From positions 1-64,000 of the forward strand of contig CAZXJO010000005.1 in NCBI GenBank assembly GCA_964641155.1: a DNA stretch of 64,000 bases, in the 5' to 3' direction. The notes under the pieces were generated by a model. The model did no database searches. It saw nothing but the letters and a program-made list of their open reading frames with translations, and had not been told where the DNA came from. This stretch comes from DTCV01 sp964641155. GTDB lineage: Archaea > Thermoproteota > Thermoprotei_A > Sulfolobales > NBVN01. The stretch's first letter is position 1. Every line of letters begins with the position of its first letter. Of this stretch, positions 24,305 through 33,359 are shown one piece after another. A program made the position numbers and the translations under genes.

Positions 24305-25741
24305 TTTCTTCATGTAGGGTGAGTCCGGGTCGCGGGTGTATCCGAACTTCCTGTAGTACTCCCTTGCACCCACTCCTGAGAGGATCAGCATCTTAGTTCT
24401 TCCGAATTTATTTAGCGCCAGTTCTTCAGCTCTCGCCAGTAGTTTGGCCCCAATACCTAGGTGCTGTATATCATGATCGGTCGGTTTCTCACCTACAGGA
24501 AGTTGGGGCCCGTAAACGTGTAGCTCTCTAATGATTGCGGTCTTACCGTCGATTTCAGGCATAAATGCCTTCTCGGACGGGATGCGAAGCCTTACTAAAC
24601 CCAACAGCATGTCGTTGGCTAGGTCTTCAGCGCTTATGAACACCTCGATCCCGCCGCTTGCTGTGTACTCCGACACCAACAGATCTACCTTAGCCAGTTT
24701 CTTACCTCTGTACAAGGATCTCCCAGCCTCCCTAAACCTAATCTCATTAATCCTTATCCCCTTGCTCAACGCCCTAAGCTCTACCAGCTCCCGTAAGTTC
24801 CCCTTCCTAGGACCTGCCTCGATGTACTTCGCAGGTAAGTCTCTCTGAATCCTCATCACCCTAACCCACTTAGGTATATATCTGTACATCTCTGAAATTA
24901 GCTCCACAGCCTCATCGTCGTCTAGGGCATCGTATTTGCCTTCAACCCACCACTCATATAATTTAGTCCCCTTAACAACTAACGTCGGGTAAATCTTAAG
25001 CATGTCAGGTCTGAACACGTCGTTCTCAAACAACTCCTTCACCATATCTAAGTCCATCTCACGACTGCTCCCTGGAAGCCCAGGCATTATATGATAAGCA
25101 ATTTTGAAGCCTGAGTCCTTAAGCATTTGAGTTGCTTTGACAACATCCTCTACCGTGTGACCCCTTTCGACAACTTTCAACACCTCATCATATATGCTCT
25201 GAACACCTATCTCCACCCTAGTCCCACCCAAGTAGAGCATCCTGCTTACAGTGCGCTCACTTACGTGGTCAGGCCTCGTTTCGAACGTAAGCCCCACAAC
25301 CCTGATGTCGGCAGTTTCGTTCCTCAGATGTGCTTCCCTCAACGAAGGTAGAGGCTCAACCCTGCCCTCCGGATATCTATTAAAGGCCTCAAACACTGAT
25401 GTTATAAACCACTCCTGATACCACTCCGGGAGGGCTGTGAACGTCCCACCCATGATAATGACATCCACCTTACTGGGCCTGTACCCTAAGGCTTCGTACT
25501 GCCTTAGTCTAACCCTAACCTGCTCGTAAGGGTCGTAGTTAACCATCAAAGCCCTCATCAGGGCTGGTTCCTCACCGTAATAGCTCTGAGGCGTTCCTAA
25601 ATCGGGGCCCCCAGGGCAGTAAGCACACTTCCCATGTGGACAGGCATGTGGTGCCGTCATAACAGCAACTACCGTAACACCTGATAGTACTCTTGAAGGC
25701 CTCTTACTACGCTGTGATTCTTTAACTACAGTACTACTCAT
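24293..25741 (-). CDS. elp3: Elp3 tRNA uridine-34 carboxymethyl synthase (radical SAM/GNAT)
   Basis: The 482-residue protein has the Elp3 cysteine motif HACPHGKCAYCPGGPDLGTP near residue 32-51, a radical SAM barrel (GVQSIYDEVLKVVERGHTVE near 195), LPGLPGSSREMDLDMVKELF near 240, and a C-terminal GNAT acetyl-CoA domain (about 370-482; GIGAKLLARAEELALNKFG near 440). It forms cm5U at tRNA position 34 using acetyl-CoA and SAM. Archaeal Elp3 works without the other Elongator subunits. It starts at ATG 25741 and ends overlapping the Trm9-like gene. tRNA genes flank both sides. The identification is very secure. Confidence 0.95.
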   Translation of the reverse strand: MSSTVVKESQRSKRPSRVLSGVTVVAVMTAPHACPHGKCAYCPGGPDLGTPQSYYGEEPALMRALMVNYDPYEQVRVRLRQYEALGYRPSKVDVIIMGGTFTALPEWYQEWFITSVFEAFNRYPEGRVEPLPSLREAHLRNETADIRVVGLTFETRPDHVSERTVSRMLYLGGTRVEIGVQSIYDEVLKVVERGHTVEDVVKATQMLKDSGFKIAYHIMPGLPGSSREMDLDMVKELFENDVFRPDMLKIYPTLVVKGTKLYEWWVEGKYDALDDDEAVELISEMYRYIPKWVRVMRIQRDLPAKYIEAGPRKGNLRELVELRALSKGIRINEIRFREAGRSLYRGKKLAKVDLLVSEYTASGGIEVFISAEDLANDMLLGLVRLRIPSEKAFMPEIDGKTAIIRELHVYGPQLPVGEKPTDHDIQHLGIGAKLLARAEELALNKFGRTKMLILSGVGAREYYRKFGYTRDPDSPYMKKLLT

Positions 25742-25822
25742 CCACCGTCAAAGATACTAGAAATTTTAAGCTATAAAAACTAAAACCTTAATAGGTCAAC
25801 CCAGCTCTATAATGTAACGGAT

Positions 25823-25900
25823 GCCGCGGTAGTATAGCCCGGTCAAGTATGCGGGCCTTTCGAGCCCGTGACCCGGGTTCAAATCCCGGCCGCGGCACCA
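25823..25900 (+). tRNA. tRNA-Glu(TTC), CCA encoded
   Basis: The acceptor GCCGCGG pairs with CCGCGGC; the anticodon stem CGGGC/GCCCG encloses CTTTCGA with anticodon TTC. The T arm is CCGGGTTCAAATCCCGG. A73 is followed by encoded CCA at 25898-25900. No intron is present. Its wobble U34 is a typical Elp3 target, and elp3 lies next to it. Confidence 0.94.
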
Positions 25901-26126
25901 GCCCCCGAATCAATGCGTCCTTATATTCATCATTCAACAACACTTCTCAAGGTTCATGACCGCGCGAACCCAGCAAGGCCCGATTAACATGCCACCTCAA
26001 ACCACACACTTAGCTAAAGACTTGGTCTAACTTCCGCAGTAGGTACTGTCTTTAGGTGACTGAATACGCCTTCATCAGATTTGATTGTGACGTACACGGT
26101 GTTGAAGGGCCTGCGTAAGCGGATGA

Positions 26127-26443
26127 CCTGAGGTAGGCGACTACGCCTCAACCGTGGAGAACACGGGGTTAACCATTCAAGAGGTAGAGTTAGTGATGTG
26201 GGGTTTGCCGGGGTGGGCGACGATCACGTATAAGGGTTGTTGGTGGGGACACTGTGGAAATTGCTCGGTAGGCGAAGTAATTGTCCGTAACTCAGCCCCC
26301 GGGTTGGGATCAGAGCACTAGCTGAGGAAGTACCACACCTACTGCTGGGTAACGTCTAGTATGTTAAGGAGCCCCGCACGCATTCGGTGATTAAGGAGAT
26401 GAGGAAGACTAACCGCTACAAGGGGCTCACGGTGCGGGAGTAA
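26127..26443 (+). pseudogene. Possible decayed gene with a CxWGHCGNC motif
   Basis: In the roughly 590 bases between tRNA-Glu and tRNA-Ile, one frame without a start codon (26127-26321) reads like real protein: LTIQEVELVMWGLPGWATIT, then a cysteine-rich CWWGHCGNCSVGEVIVRN. Another frame (26291-26443) continues with ALAEEVPHLLLGNV, a stop, then KEMRKTNRYKGLTVRE. A frameshift near 26300 and one stop would join them. The cysteines could bind zinc or iron. I do not recognise the family. The support is only protein-like composition, so confidence is low. The rest of 25901-26126 shows nothing. Confidence 0.3.
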
Positions 26444-26500
26444 TTCCCGGTAAAGGGCTTACCTCAACTGGATTACGGCCGAGTGGTTAACCCAAGGCAG

Positions 26501-26575
26501 TGGGCCCGCGGGGATTCGAACCCCGGACCCCCCGGTTATCAGCCGGGTGCTCTAACCAGGCTGAGCTACGGGCCC
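26501..26575 (-). tRNA. tRNA-Ile(GAT)
   Basis: On the minus strand GGGCCCG (from 26575) pairs with CGGGCCC, then A73 at 26501. The anticodon stem CCCGGC region encloses CTGATAA with anticodon GAT. The T arm is CGGGGTTCGAATCCCCG. No intron and no encoded CCA. Confidence 0.94.
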
Positions 26576-26687
26576 TAAAAATCACTTGAGATAGGCTTAT
26601 TAAATCTTTATTGAATCGTCAGCGGAGGTTATGAAGCTATCTCTGCACAGCATGAAGCTCACCTACTGTTGTAGCTGATGGCCTATT

Positions 26688-26873
26688 TTGAGGGTGCCTC
26701 AGACCTGTACCCGATATGAGGGATTAAGCCATGATGTGTATGTACGTATTAGGTGTCTAAATTGCGGTATGGAGGAGGGTAAGGACATAATAACCGTTAA
26801 ACCCCTGCATGGATGTGTAGGGGAGAGTATTTTTGATTCGGATGTTAGTTTCCTACAGTTGTTCATTTGGTGA
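26688..26873 (+). CDS. Doubtful 61-residue frame with a CxxC motif
   Basis: A TTG-initiated frame encodes 61 residues with VRIRCLNCGMEEGKDIITVK, a zinc-knuckle-like CxxCG, and one further Cys. The end overlaps the 3' end of the convergent phoU-type gene by 21 bp. There is no clear ribosome site. It could be a small protein or a remnant; I recognise no family. Confidence 0.25.
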   Translation: MRVPQTCTRYEGLSHDVYVRIRCLNCGMEEGKDIITVKPLHGCVGESIFDSDVSFLQLFIW

Positions 26874-27869
26874 AAGGTTCTTAACTGCTGTGATGTCTAT
26901 GACCTCTTCAGCTATGTCTATGGTCCTGGAGAGTATTCTAGAGATCGCGTCTAAAATCCTCGTTATCGTGGGGTGTTTTACTAGGTAGTCGCTGATCCCC
27001 CTCCATACTACTTCTTCTAACTTCCTTATCTCTTCAACTTCTTTGACGACAGATATCGCAGCTTCCTTATCATTTACGATGAATGCCTCAGCAGACTTCC
27101 TGAAAGCGTTTACGGACTTCCTGTATAGTTCTAGGAGGTCTTTAGGTTGTGTGGGGATGGCCAATAGCACCTGCGCTATGTTTACTGCATGGTCTGCAAA
27201 CCTTTCTAAACTCTTTATGAAAAGTGATGAGTATATGGAGTCTAAATAACTTAATCCTTTCTTATGCATTTCATAAGGGTCCGAAAGCGTCGTTGTCAGA
27301 TGCCTCAAAGCTAGTAGGTACAACTTATCAACTAGGTCATCCCTAGATACGACGTTCTCGAGTAGTTCCTTACTAATGGTACCTTCAATGTATGAGATCG
27401 CGTCCTCATGCATAGATATAGCTACTCTAAGGATTCTCTTAATAATGTTTACTAAATCACTTAAGTTAGGGTCGACAACCACTTCCAACACCATCACTGT
27501 AGTACCTTCATCAACGATCTCCAGACCCATTACCTTATCTCTAGCGATGGAGACTGCCCTGATAACAACTTCCCTTTTAACATCTTTGAAATGTATCTTC
27601 ACGATGTCGGCTCCAGCTACGTACCCACCGATGATCTCCTTAACGATGTCGTGAACTCTATAATTACCGGCTACTTCAATGTTGTATCCCTTTGAAGCCG
27701 TAATCATGTGTTTAGATGGTACGAACAACCTTAGAGATAGGTCAGGAAGTATCTCAAGAGCGACCTCGGTCTTAGGTTCTAAGCCCACTTCCTTAGCCCA
27801 TGAAGTGGGTAGTGAGACTATGTATGTTGAATTCCCTATGCGTTGAATTTTACGTCTGTATATCCTCAA
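26853..27869 (-). CDS. AbrB-PhoU phosphate uptake regulator
   Basis: The 338-residue protein begins with a SpoVT/AbrB DNA-binding domain (IQRIGNSTYIVSLPTSWAKE near residue 10) and continues with two PhoU-like helical repeats (about 110-330; for example KSLERFADHAVNIAQVLL near 218). Such archaeal fusions are thought to bind DNA directly and control phosphate transport, in place of the bacterial PhoB/PhoR system. It is divergent from the pst operon, with an AT-rich region of about 185 bp between the starts that is the natural place for its operator. The direct regulation is inference from domain content and position. Confidence 0.88.
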   Translation of the reverse strand: MRIYRRKIQRIGNSTYIVSLPTSWAKEVGLEPKTEVALEILPDLSLRLFVPSKHMITASKGYNIEVAGNYRVHDIVKEIIGGYVAGADIVKIHFKDVKREVVIRAVSIARDKVMGLEIVDEGTTVMVLEVVVDPNLSDLVNIIKRILRVAISMHEDAISYIEGTISKELLENVVSRDDLVDKLYLLALRHLTTTLSDPYEMHKKGLSYLDSIYSSLFIKSLERFADHAVNIAQVLLAIPTQPKDLLELYRKSVNAFRKSAEAFIVNDKEAAISVVKEVEEIRKLEEVVWRGISDYLVKHPTITRILDAISRILSRTIDIAEEVIDITAVKNLSPNEQL

Positions 27870-28054
27870 ACCTATCCACCTTTACTAATTCTTTTAAGCT
27901 CTATAATATTAAACGTAACTACGATATATTGTATAACAGTTATTTATACATATCTATAAAACTTTACTCTACGTTTATAAAAAATTTACTAAATTATAAA
28001 TTTGAATAATTAATCTTTAAATTGGTCACTAGATTTTTACATTTGGAGTTAAAC
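27870..28054. promoter_or_regulatory. AT-rich divergent control region of the phosphate genes
   Basis: This interval is far more AT-rich than its surroundings and contains several TATA-like elements, including TATTTATACATATCTATAAA at about 27940-27960, TTTATAAAAAATTT near 27975 and AATTATAAATTTG near 27994. It separates the AbrB-PhoU gene (minus) from pstS (plus). GGAG at 28045-28048 is the ribosome site for pstS. I see no clear inverted repeat that would define an operator. Confidence 0.6.
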
Positions 28055-29230
28055 ATGGTGAGACCTTCAACCTCTGGGAAGTCGAGCACTAAAAAAGTCG
28101 TAGTGATTTTAGCTGTCGTAGTAGCTCTAGCCGTCCTCTCATTAATGTACTTAAACCTAATGAGTGGGTCACCGCCAACATCGACATCTCCAACGACACC
28201 AACTAGAACGTATGTGGTTATGGGCGGTGCGACCTTCATAAATCCTCAGATGCAGGCATGGATTAAAAAGTACATGGGATCCGTCGATGCTTCCGCGGTA
28301 ATTGAGTACCAATCAATAGGTAGCGGAGCCGGCGAAGCTAAATTAGTAGATAAGGCATTAGATGTCGGAGTGAGTGATGTAGGTATTTCTAAAGTCGGTT
28401 ATGAGAAGCTAGTAAATAGTGGTAGGAAGTTCATTCAGATACCACTAATCGCAGGCGCTGTGGCTGTTATATACAACATCCCTGAATGGGATGAAGGTAA
28501 GTGCGGTCCCTTAAAATTAACAGGCGAGGTCCTAGTTGACATATACCTAGGCAAGATCATTTACTGGAATGACGACAGAATAAAGTCGTTGCAGGTGGAA
28601 CAATGTGGAGACTTATTACCCAGGAAGGAGATTGTAGGTATTCATAGAAGTGACGGTAGTGGAACGACGGCACTCTTCACCACGTTCTTATCGAAAGTAT
28701 CTAGGGAGTGGTTGGAGAATGTGGGCTATGGATATACTGTAGAGTGGCCTAGGGATAAGTTGGGTTTAGGTGAGGGTGGTAAGGGTAATGAGGGAGTCAC
28801 AGCGAAGGTCCAAGCCACCAAGTACTCGATAGGTTACGTGGAGGTGGCGTACGCAATACAGCAGAAACTCCCGGTAGCCTCCATAAGGAATAAAGATGGT
28901 AACTTCGTAGTGCCTAACACAACCACAATCGCCGCAGCCTTATCAGTAGCTGCCCCTGAGTTGCCGCAACCGGAAGCGTTCTGGGGAGACCTACCCATGA
29001 GTTACATGTATAGGGAGGGAGTGAATTCCTACCCAATCGTTGGAACTCCGGTGGCGATAATAGACCTTGAACTGGATGTGCATAAGTTGAATACCATAAA
29101 GAAGTTCTTCAGGTGGGTGTTAACGGAGGGCCAGAGATCGGGGAACGTTGTTGAAGGCTTCATACCGTTACCTGAGACTTTAGCTAGTAAAGCAGTTCAA
29201 TACCTAGATAGGATACCTTCGAAGGTTTAG
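28055..29230 (+). CDS. pstS: Phosphate ABC transporter substrate-binding protein PstS
   Basis: The 391-residue protein starts at ATG 28055, fixed by GGAG seven bases before it. It has an N-terminal membrane anchor (about 14-33), a short Ser/Thr/Pro linker, and then the PstS domain. Phosphate-binding blocks are visible: GGATFINPQMQAWIKKY near 50, YQSIGSGAGEAKLVDKALDV near 78, and HRSDGSGTTALFTTFLS near 205. It captures phosphate outside the cell with high affinity for the PstCAB permease. It is the first gene of the pst operon pstS-pstC-pstA-pstB-phoU. Confidence 0.94.
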   Translation: MVRPSTSGKSSTKKVVVILAVVVALAVLSLMYLNLMSGSPPTSTSPTTPTRTYVVMGGATFINPQMQAWIKKYMGSVDASAVIEYQSIGSGAGEAKLVDKALDVGVSDVGISKVGYEKLVNSGRKFIQIPLIAGAVAVIYNIPEWDEGKCGPLKLTGEVLVDIYLGKIIYWNDDRIKSLQVEQCGDLLPRKEIVGIHRSDGSGTTALFTTFLSKVSREWLENVGYGYTVEWPRDKLGLGEGGKGNEGVTAKVQATKYSIGYVEVAYAIQQKLPVASIRNKDGNFVVPNTTTIAAALSVAAPELPQPEAFWGDLPMSYMYREGVNSYPIVGTPVAIIDLELDVHKLNTIKKFFRWVLTEGQRSGNVVEGFIPLPETLASKAVQYLDRIPSKV

Positions 29231-29252
29231 GTTGCTTCAAGGTGATGCGGTA

Positions 29253-30143
29253 ATGAAACTTCATGATTTTTTATACAGAATACTTATGACGTCAAACCTA
29301 GGTGTTGTTTTCTTCGTAGCCTCGATATTGATTGTATTGGTTTCTACGAGCATGCCTGTCCTTATAAGAGATGGACCTAGCATATTCTTGAAGACTTCCT
29401 GGAATCCTGTTGAAGAGAACTACGGCATCCTACCAGCGATCGCGGGTACCATCATATCGGCGTCTACGGCAATAGCTTTGGCGTTAGTCCTAGCGGTATC
29501 AACATCCATAGTCGTGGTTGAGGTTCTACCTAAGCGTCTGAGGACTTTAGTTGAAGTCCTCGTTGACTTATCCGCCGCCATACCGAGCGTTATCTACGGT
29601 TTATGGGGTCTGTACATGTTATCGCCGTTACTTAAGGACTTTTTAATGGACAGAATTGTCGAATTAGGTTTGGGGAGTATTTTCGGATATCCGAGGGGTT
29701 TAGGTACTTCTTTATTTTCGGCATCTATCCTACTGTCACTCATGGTCACACCATTCGCATCAAGCATTATTAGAACAGGTTTAAGGAGTATTCCAGCGCA
29801 TATGAAGGAAGCCCTAACATCACTGGCCCTCACCAAGTGGGAGATAATAGTCTTGGAGTTAAAGTACATTCGGAGGACCATATTTACAGCCCTAGCAGTT
29901 GCTTACGGTAGGGCCGTTGGCGAGACAGCGGCCGTCGCTATGGTTGTAGGTAATACGTTAACCACTGACTTCCTTAAAGTGTTTAGTCCTGGATACACTG
30001 TCTCTAGCTTAATAGCTGATCAGTATCCGAACGCCGAGGCCTACACGTACATGGTGTCGGCGCTTTTCTCAGCGGGGTTCTTCCTATTCATTCTGAGTTT
30101 AGCTGTAAACGTGTTGGTCATGATTTATGGTGAGAAGAGATGA
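29253..30143 (+). CDS. pstC: Phosphate ABC transporter permease PstC
   Basis: The 296-residue protein starts at ATG 29253, with GGTGAT six bases upstream. It has six membrane helices and the PstC blocks LVDLSAAIPSVIYGLWGLYM near residue 105 and ALTKWEIIVLELKYIRRTIF near 200. The EAA-like coupling loop is followed by AYGRAVGETAAVAMVVGN near 223. It forms the channel with PstA. Its stop overlaps the pstA start by 4 bp (ATGA), showing translational coupling. Confidence 0.93.
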   Translation: MKLHDFLYRILMTSNLGVVFFVASILIVLVSTSMPVLIRDGPSIFLKTSWNPVEENYGILPAIAGTIISASTAIALALVLAVSTSIVVVEVLPKRLRTLVEVLVDLSAAIPSVIYGLWGLYMLSPLLKDFLMDRIVELGLGSIFGYPRGLGTSLFSASILLSLMVTPFASSIIRTGLRSIPAHMKEALTSLALTKWEIIVLELKYIRRTIFTALAVAYGRAVGETAAVAMVVGNTLTTDFLKVFSPGYTVSSLIADQYPNAEAYTYMVSALFSAGFFLFILSLAVNVLVMIYGEKR

Positions 30144-31006
30144 GGAAATTGAAGTCCTACGTGATGATAGGTGCGGTAACTACTACTTCAGTAGTAGCGT
30201 TGATTCCGATGTTCCATCTAATCATCTCAGTAACTATGAACGGTGTTAACGTCATCTCTAGGAACTTCCCGAAAATCTTTTATGATGCCAGACCTGTACC
30301 AGGATCTGACGAGTTAGGTGGTATAGGCCCCTACATCGTTGGCACGCTCATAGTGACGCTAATATCCGTGGCCATAACAGTGATAATCTCCACCTCAGCG
30401 GCGCTCTACAGCTCTGAGGCTATAAGTAGGTATGAGAGGTTCTTAGGGAAGTATACTAGGCTATTTACGCATATATTGATGGAGTTCCCCACAATAGTCA
30501 TAGGGTTAACAGTTTACGGCCTCCTAACTGTGGCTAACGCCACATTCAACGTAAACGTACCAAGGTTTAGCTTATTAGCCGGAGTTCTGGCATTAGTTAT
30601 TGTTGCAACACCCTACGTCTACTCACAAATAGAGGATTCGTTAAAGGCCGTCCCTCCAAGTGTTAGGGAGGCTGTGTACTCGTTGGGTGCTACTAGGATT
30701 AAAGCGGCTCTTATCCTGCTACGCCATATTAAGCCAGCATTTTACACATCAGTGATCGTAGGTTTTTATAGGACTGTGAGTGAGACCGCCGCATTACTGT
30801 TTACAGCATTTGGGAGCGATCATTATCCAACATTTGATTCCCAACTATTTTTCAGACCTATTGGGACCTTAACCCTAGCGATATATAACTTCGCGGTGTC
30901 ACCCTACAGGAATTGGGTGGATTTGAGTTGGGCGGCAGCGTTCACTCTCTTATTGATGGCTGTTTCAATGTTCCTGGTTTCGAAGTTATTGTCTAGAGGT
31001 GGGTAG
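30140..31006 (+). CDS. pstA: Phosphate ABC transporter permease PstA
   Basis: The 288-residue protein has six predicted helices. PstA features are the N-terminal hydrophobic segment, MEFPTIVIGLTVYGLL near 118, the coupling loop VREAVYSLGATRIKAALILL near 175, and YRTVSETAALLFTAFGSD near 212. It overlaps pstC by 4 bp and is followed after 2 bp by pstB. It is the second half of the phosphate channel. Confidence 0.93.
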   Translation: MRKLKSYVMIGAVTTTSVVALIPMFHLIISVTMNGVNVISRNFPKIFYDARPVPGSDELGGIGPYIVGTLIVTLISVAITVIISTSAALYSSEAISRYERFLGKYTRLFTHILMEFPTIVIGLTVYGLLTVANATFNVNVPRFSLLAGVLALVIVATPYVYSQIEDSLKAVPPSVREAVYSLGATRIKAALILLRHIKPAFYTSVIVGFYRTVSETAALLFTAFGSDHYPTFDSQLFFRPIGTLTLAIYNFAVSPYRNWVDLSWAAAFTLLLMAVSMFLVSKLLSRGG

Positions 31007-31008
31007 TT

Positions 31009-31776
31009 ATGGCAGGGGACCTCATACTCATCATTAATGACTTGAAGGTCAGGGTGGGCGGTAGGGAGATCTTGAAGGGCGTAACTCTTAGGGTGCCTAG
31101 GAACTGCGTGTTTACTATCATGGGTCCTTCAGGGAGCGGCAAATCCACATTGCTGAGGGCTATAAACAGGATACTCGATCTATATAGTGATATACACGTT
31201 GGTGGTGAGGTATACGTTAATGGCGTGAATGCCTACGACCCTAAGGTGGACCCCGTAGAAATTAGAAGGCTTGTGGGTATGGTGTTCCAGATCCCGAACC
31301 CGTTACCGCACCTAACAATCTACGAGAACGTTGCCTTGGGCCCTAAGATGAACGGATTGGTCAAAAATAAGAGGGAGTTAGATGGTTTAGTGAGGTGGGC
31401 TTTAGAGAAAGCATACCTCTGGGATGAAGTTAAGGATAGATTACATACATCACCGATGAAGCTATCTGGAGGTCAGCAGCAAAGACTATGTATCGCTAGG
31501 GCATTAGCTATGAAACCTAAGATCATCTTAATGGATGAGCCTACATCAAATCTAGATCCCGTAGCCACTTCAAAGATTGAGGAGCTAATAGTAGAGCTTA
31601 GGAATTACCTAACGGTCGTGCTGGTAACCCACAACCCCTTCCAAGCATCTAGGGTTTCGGACTACGTAGCCTTCATGTATGACGGCTCTATTTTAGAGGT
31701 GGGTAAGGTGGATGAGATATTTACGAAACCTAAGAATAGGTATACGGAGATGTACGTAACTGGTAAGATGGGGTGA
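31009..31776 (+). CDS. pstB: Phosphate ABC transporter ATPase PstB
   Basis: The 255-residue ATPase shows Walker A GPSGSGKST near residue 39, the Q-loop VGMVFQIPNPLPHLTIYEN near 90, the signature KLSGGQQQRLCIARALA near 150, and Walker B KIILMDEPTSNLDP near 172. The PstB-specific spacing and the IPNPLPHLTIYENVA block separate it from other ABC ATPases. It powers phosphate import through PstCA. It overlaps the following phoU gene by 4 bp. Confidence 0.95.
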   Translation: MAGDLILIINDLKVRVGGREILKGVTLRVPRNCVFTIMGPSGSGKSTLLRAINRILDLYSDIHVGGEVYVNGVNAYDPKVDPVEIRRLVGMVFQIPNPLPHLTIYENVALGPKMNGLVKNKRELDGLVRWALEKAYLWDEVKDRLHTSPMKLSGGQQQRLCIARALAMKPKIILMDEPTSNLDPVATSKIEELIVELRNYLTVVLVTHNPFQASRVSDYVAFMYDGSILEVGKVDEIFTKPKNRYTEMYVTGKMG

Positions 31777-32390
31777 TCTCGGTGAGGCCCATTGATAGGT
31801 CGCTGAAGCAAATCAATGAAGAGTTAAACAACATCATGAACATAGTAGTGATGGTCACCAAAATGATTGTTGAGGGTGATTGGAACTACGTGGAGATTAG
31901 GAGGCTATCCGGTGAGGCCATGAAAACCAAAGACTCCATTAGGGAGGCGACTATAAGGACCATTGCCAGGTTCCAACCTACAGCTTCAGACCTCTACCGC
32001 GTGTTTAACGCCTACGAGATGAGTTACGGCCTCTACAGGTTCACTAGATATGCATTAGATATCTCGCGAATGTTCTCATATTTTGAAGATTCGTTGGAGG
32101 AGGGCGGCAGTGAGTGCGTCCTCAACGTATCTAAGAGCGTCATGCCGATCGTGGTCGAGATGATATCCTTAACCATGAAGGCCTTCAACGAATGTGACAG
32201 AAGTGCTTTGGAGAGAGTGCTTGAATTGGAGAAAAAGGTCGATGAGTTATATAGGGAAGCAATTGAAAGAGCTCATTCATCCACCCATCTATGTTCATGT
32301 ATAGATCTAGTTACAGTGGTGTTTTTGGAGAGAATGGCGGACCACGGATCCTACATAGCTCAGAGACTAGCGGAGATCATGAAGGGTTAA
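31773..32390 (+). CDS. phoU: PhoU-like phosphate signalling protein
   Basis: The 205-residue helical protein starts at GTG 31773 inside the end of pstB (GTGA overlap). It has two PhoU three-helix repeats with acidic metal-binding blocks: VLELEKKVDELYREAIE near 150 and FLERMADHGSYIAQRLAEIM near the C-terminus. PhoU proteins usually limit Pst activity when phosphate is plentiful. It is the third PhoU-like protein in the window, besides the DUF47 protein at 12.4 kb and the AbrB fusion at 26.9 kb. Confidence 0.88.
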   Translation: MISVRPIDRSLKQINEELNNIMNIVVMVTKMIVEGDWNYVEIRRLSGEAMKTKDSIREATIRTIARFQPTASDLYRVFNAYEMSYGLYRFTRYALDISRMFSYFEDSLEEGGSECVLNVSKSVMPIVVEMISLTMKAFNECDRSALERVLELEKKVDELYREAIERAHSSTHLCSCIDLVTVVFLERMADHGSYIAQRLAEIMKG

Positions 32391-32700
32391 TTACTTGGAA
32401 TAAGGGCTTTAAAACAAATTTTTAACCCTCTTACTTGGACTTTACGTCTAGTAGGTCTGATACGAATTTTAGTGGAAGGTGGAGGGACCCTCAACCAGTT
32501 CATTAATCATGTTTGAATGTTCGAAGAATGATGGATGTACCTAATACACAAAGCTAACACCCATAAGGCGGTTTCGGGCTCTGCGCAAATCGCATGGTCT
32601 GGAGCTGTTTGTTAATCCAAAATTTATGGGTCCTACTTACACGTTTCCGCTGTTAGTGATTACACACCAATTCACGTAGTTGGGGTATTCGTGCCATCGA
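32391..32700. other. Intergenic region with no gene seen
   Basis: About 310 bases lie between the end of phoU and the end of the decayed serK-like gene. The sequence just after phoU has TTTTAACCCTC and a T-rich stretch (32417-32432) that could end transcription. I see no gene, RNA or repeat. Confidence 0.5.
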
Positions 32701-33344
32701 TCATAACAGCTTATTCAATGAGTCTGGGAAAGCCACTTTCTTAAGAGGGGTTAAATGTCTGGTGGACTTAGGAGGGAGTCTCTTACCGTTGACCGCGACA
32801 TCAATGACGTGGCCCTTGTCCAGCTTAGGTGGATCTATGATTAACGCTACATTGTCATGTGATTTCGGGTACTTCGATGCTTGGTCGGGCCTCTTGAATT
32901 GGCACTCTATTGTGTAGGTTTTTAACTTCTTCTCTAAATCGTAAATTAACTCGTAGAATTTCAGAGGATCTGAGGTTTTGGAGTCTTCGACCTTGACTAC
33001 GTTGCCCCTAATATAATTTATCAAGGTCGTGCTGGTTTGGAATGTTCCCTCTATCGAGTCTTTGAACGTTTTCATGTACCCACGATTATATCACTATCAT
33101 CCATGTAGTTAACCTTTATGACGAGTACTTTCCGAACTTTTAACCTCCGCAGTGCTTCGTATCTGTAATGTCCGTCCAGAATTGTCATCGTATTACAGTC
33201 TACCAGTATAGGCCTTCTTAGGACCTTGGTCCTAATGATGTTATCTAATAGCATTTTAACTAATAGCATTTTAACGCGTTCTTCTTCGACAGATTTATGG
33301 GGTTTTAGGACATGTGCGGCTACTAAATCTATTTTAAAACACAT
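32701..33344 (-). pseudogene. Split ParB/SerK-like (free serine kinase type) gene
   Basis: Two overlapping minus-strand frames look like one protein. The first (33344-33072, 90 residues, after a GAGGAGGGG ribosome site) has the ParB/SerK fold motif RRPILVDCNTMTILDGHYRY and ends DIIVGT. The second (33075-32701, 124 residues, ATGA overlap, shifted frame) has ALIIDPPKLDKGHVIDVA, then GKRLPPKSTRHLTPLKK, the C-terminal part expected for this family of about 215-240 residues. The usual acidic residue after PH near residue 16 is Lys here. A 15-base tandem duplication (33245-33274) adds VKMLL twice. Archaeal SerK phosphorylates free serine to O-phosphoserine. It lies 15 bp behind a decayed trpB2. Decay is likely, but a coupled two-gene form is possible. 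Confidence 0.6.
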
Positions 33345-33359
33345 GTTCCCCTCCTCCTC

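Noticed and set aside
26471..26500. GCCGAGTGGTTAA next to tRNA-Ile, resembling the D arm of a tRNA-Ser
   Set aside because: No matching acceptor or anticodon arm follows on the plus strand; the T-arm-like part is the palindromic T arm of the minus-strand tRNA-Ile. It may be chance or a tiny relic.
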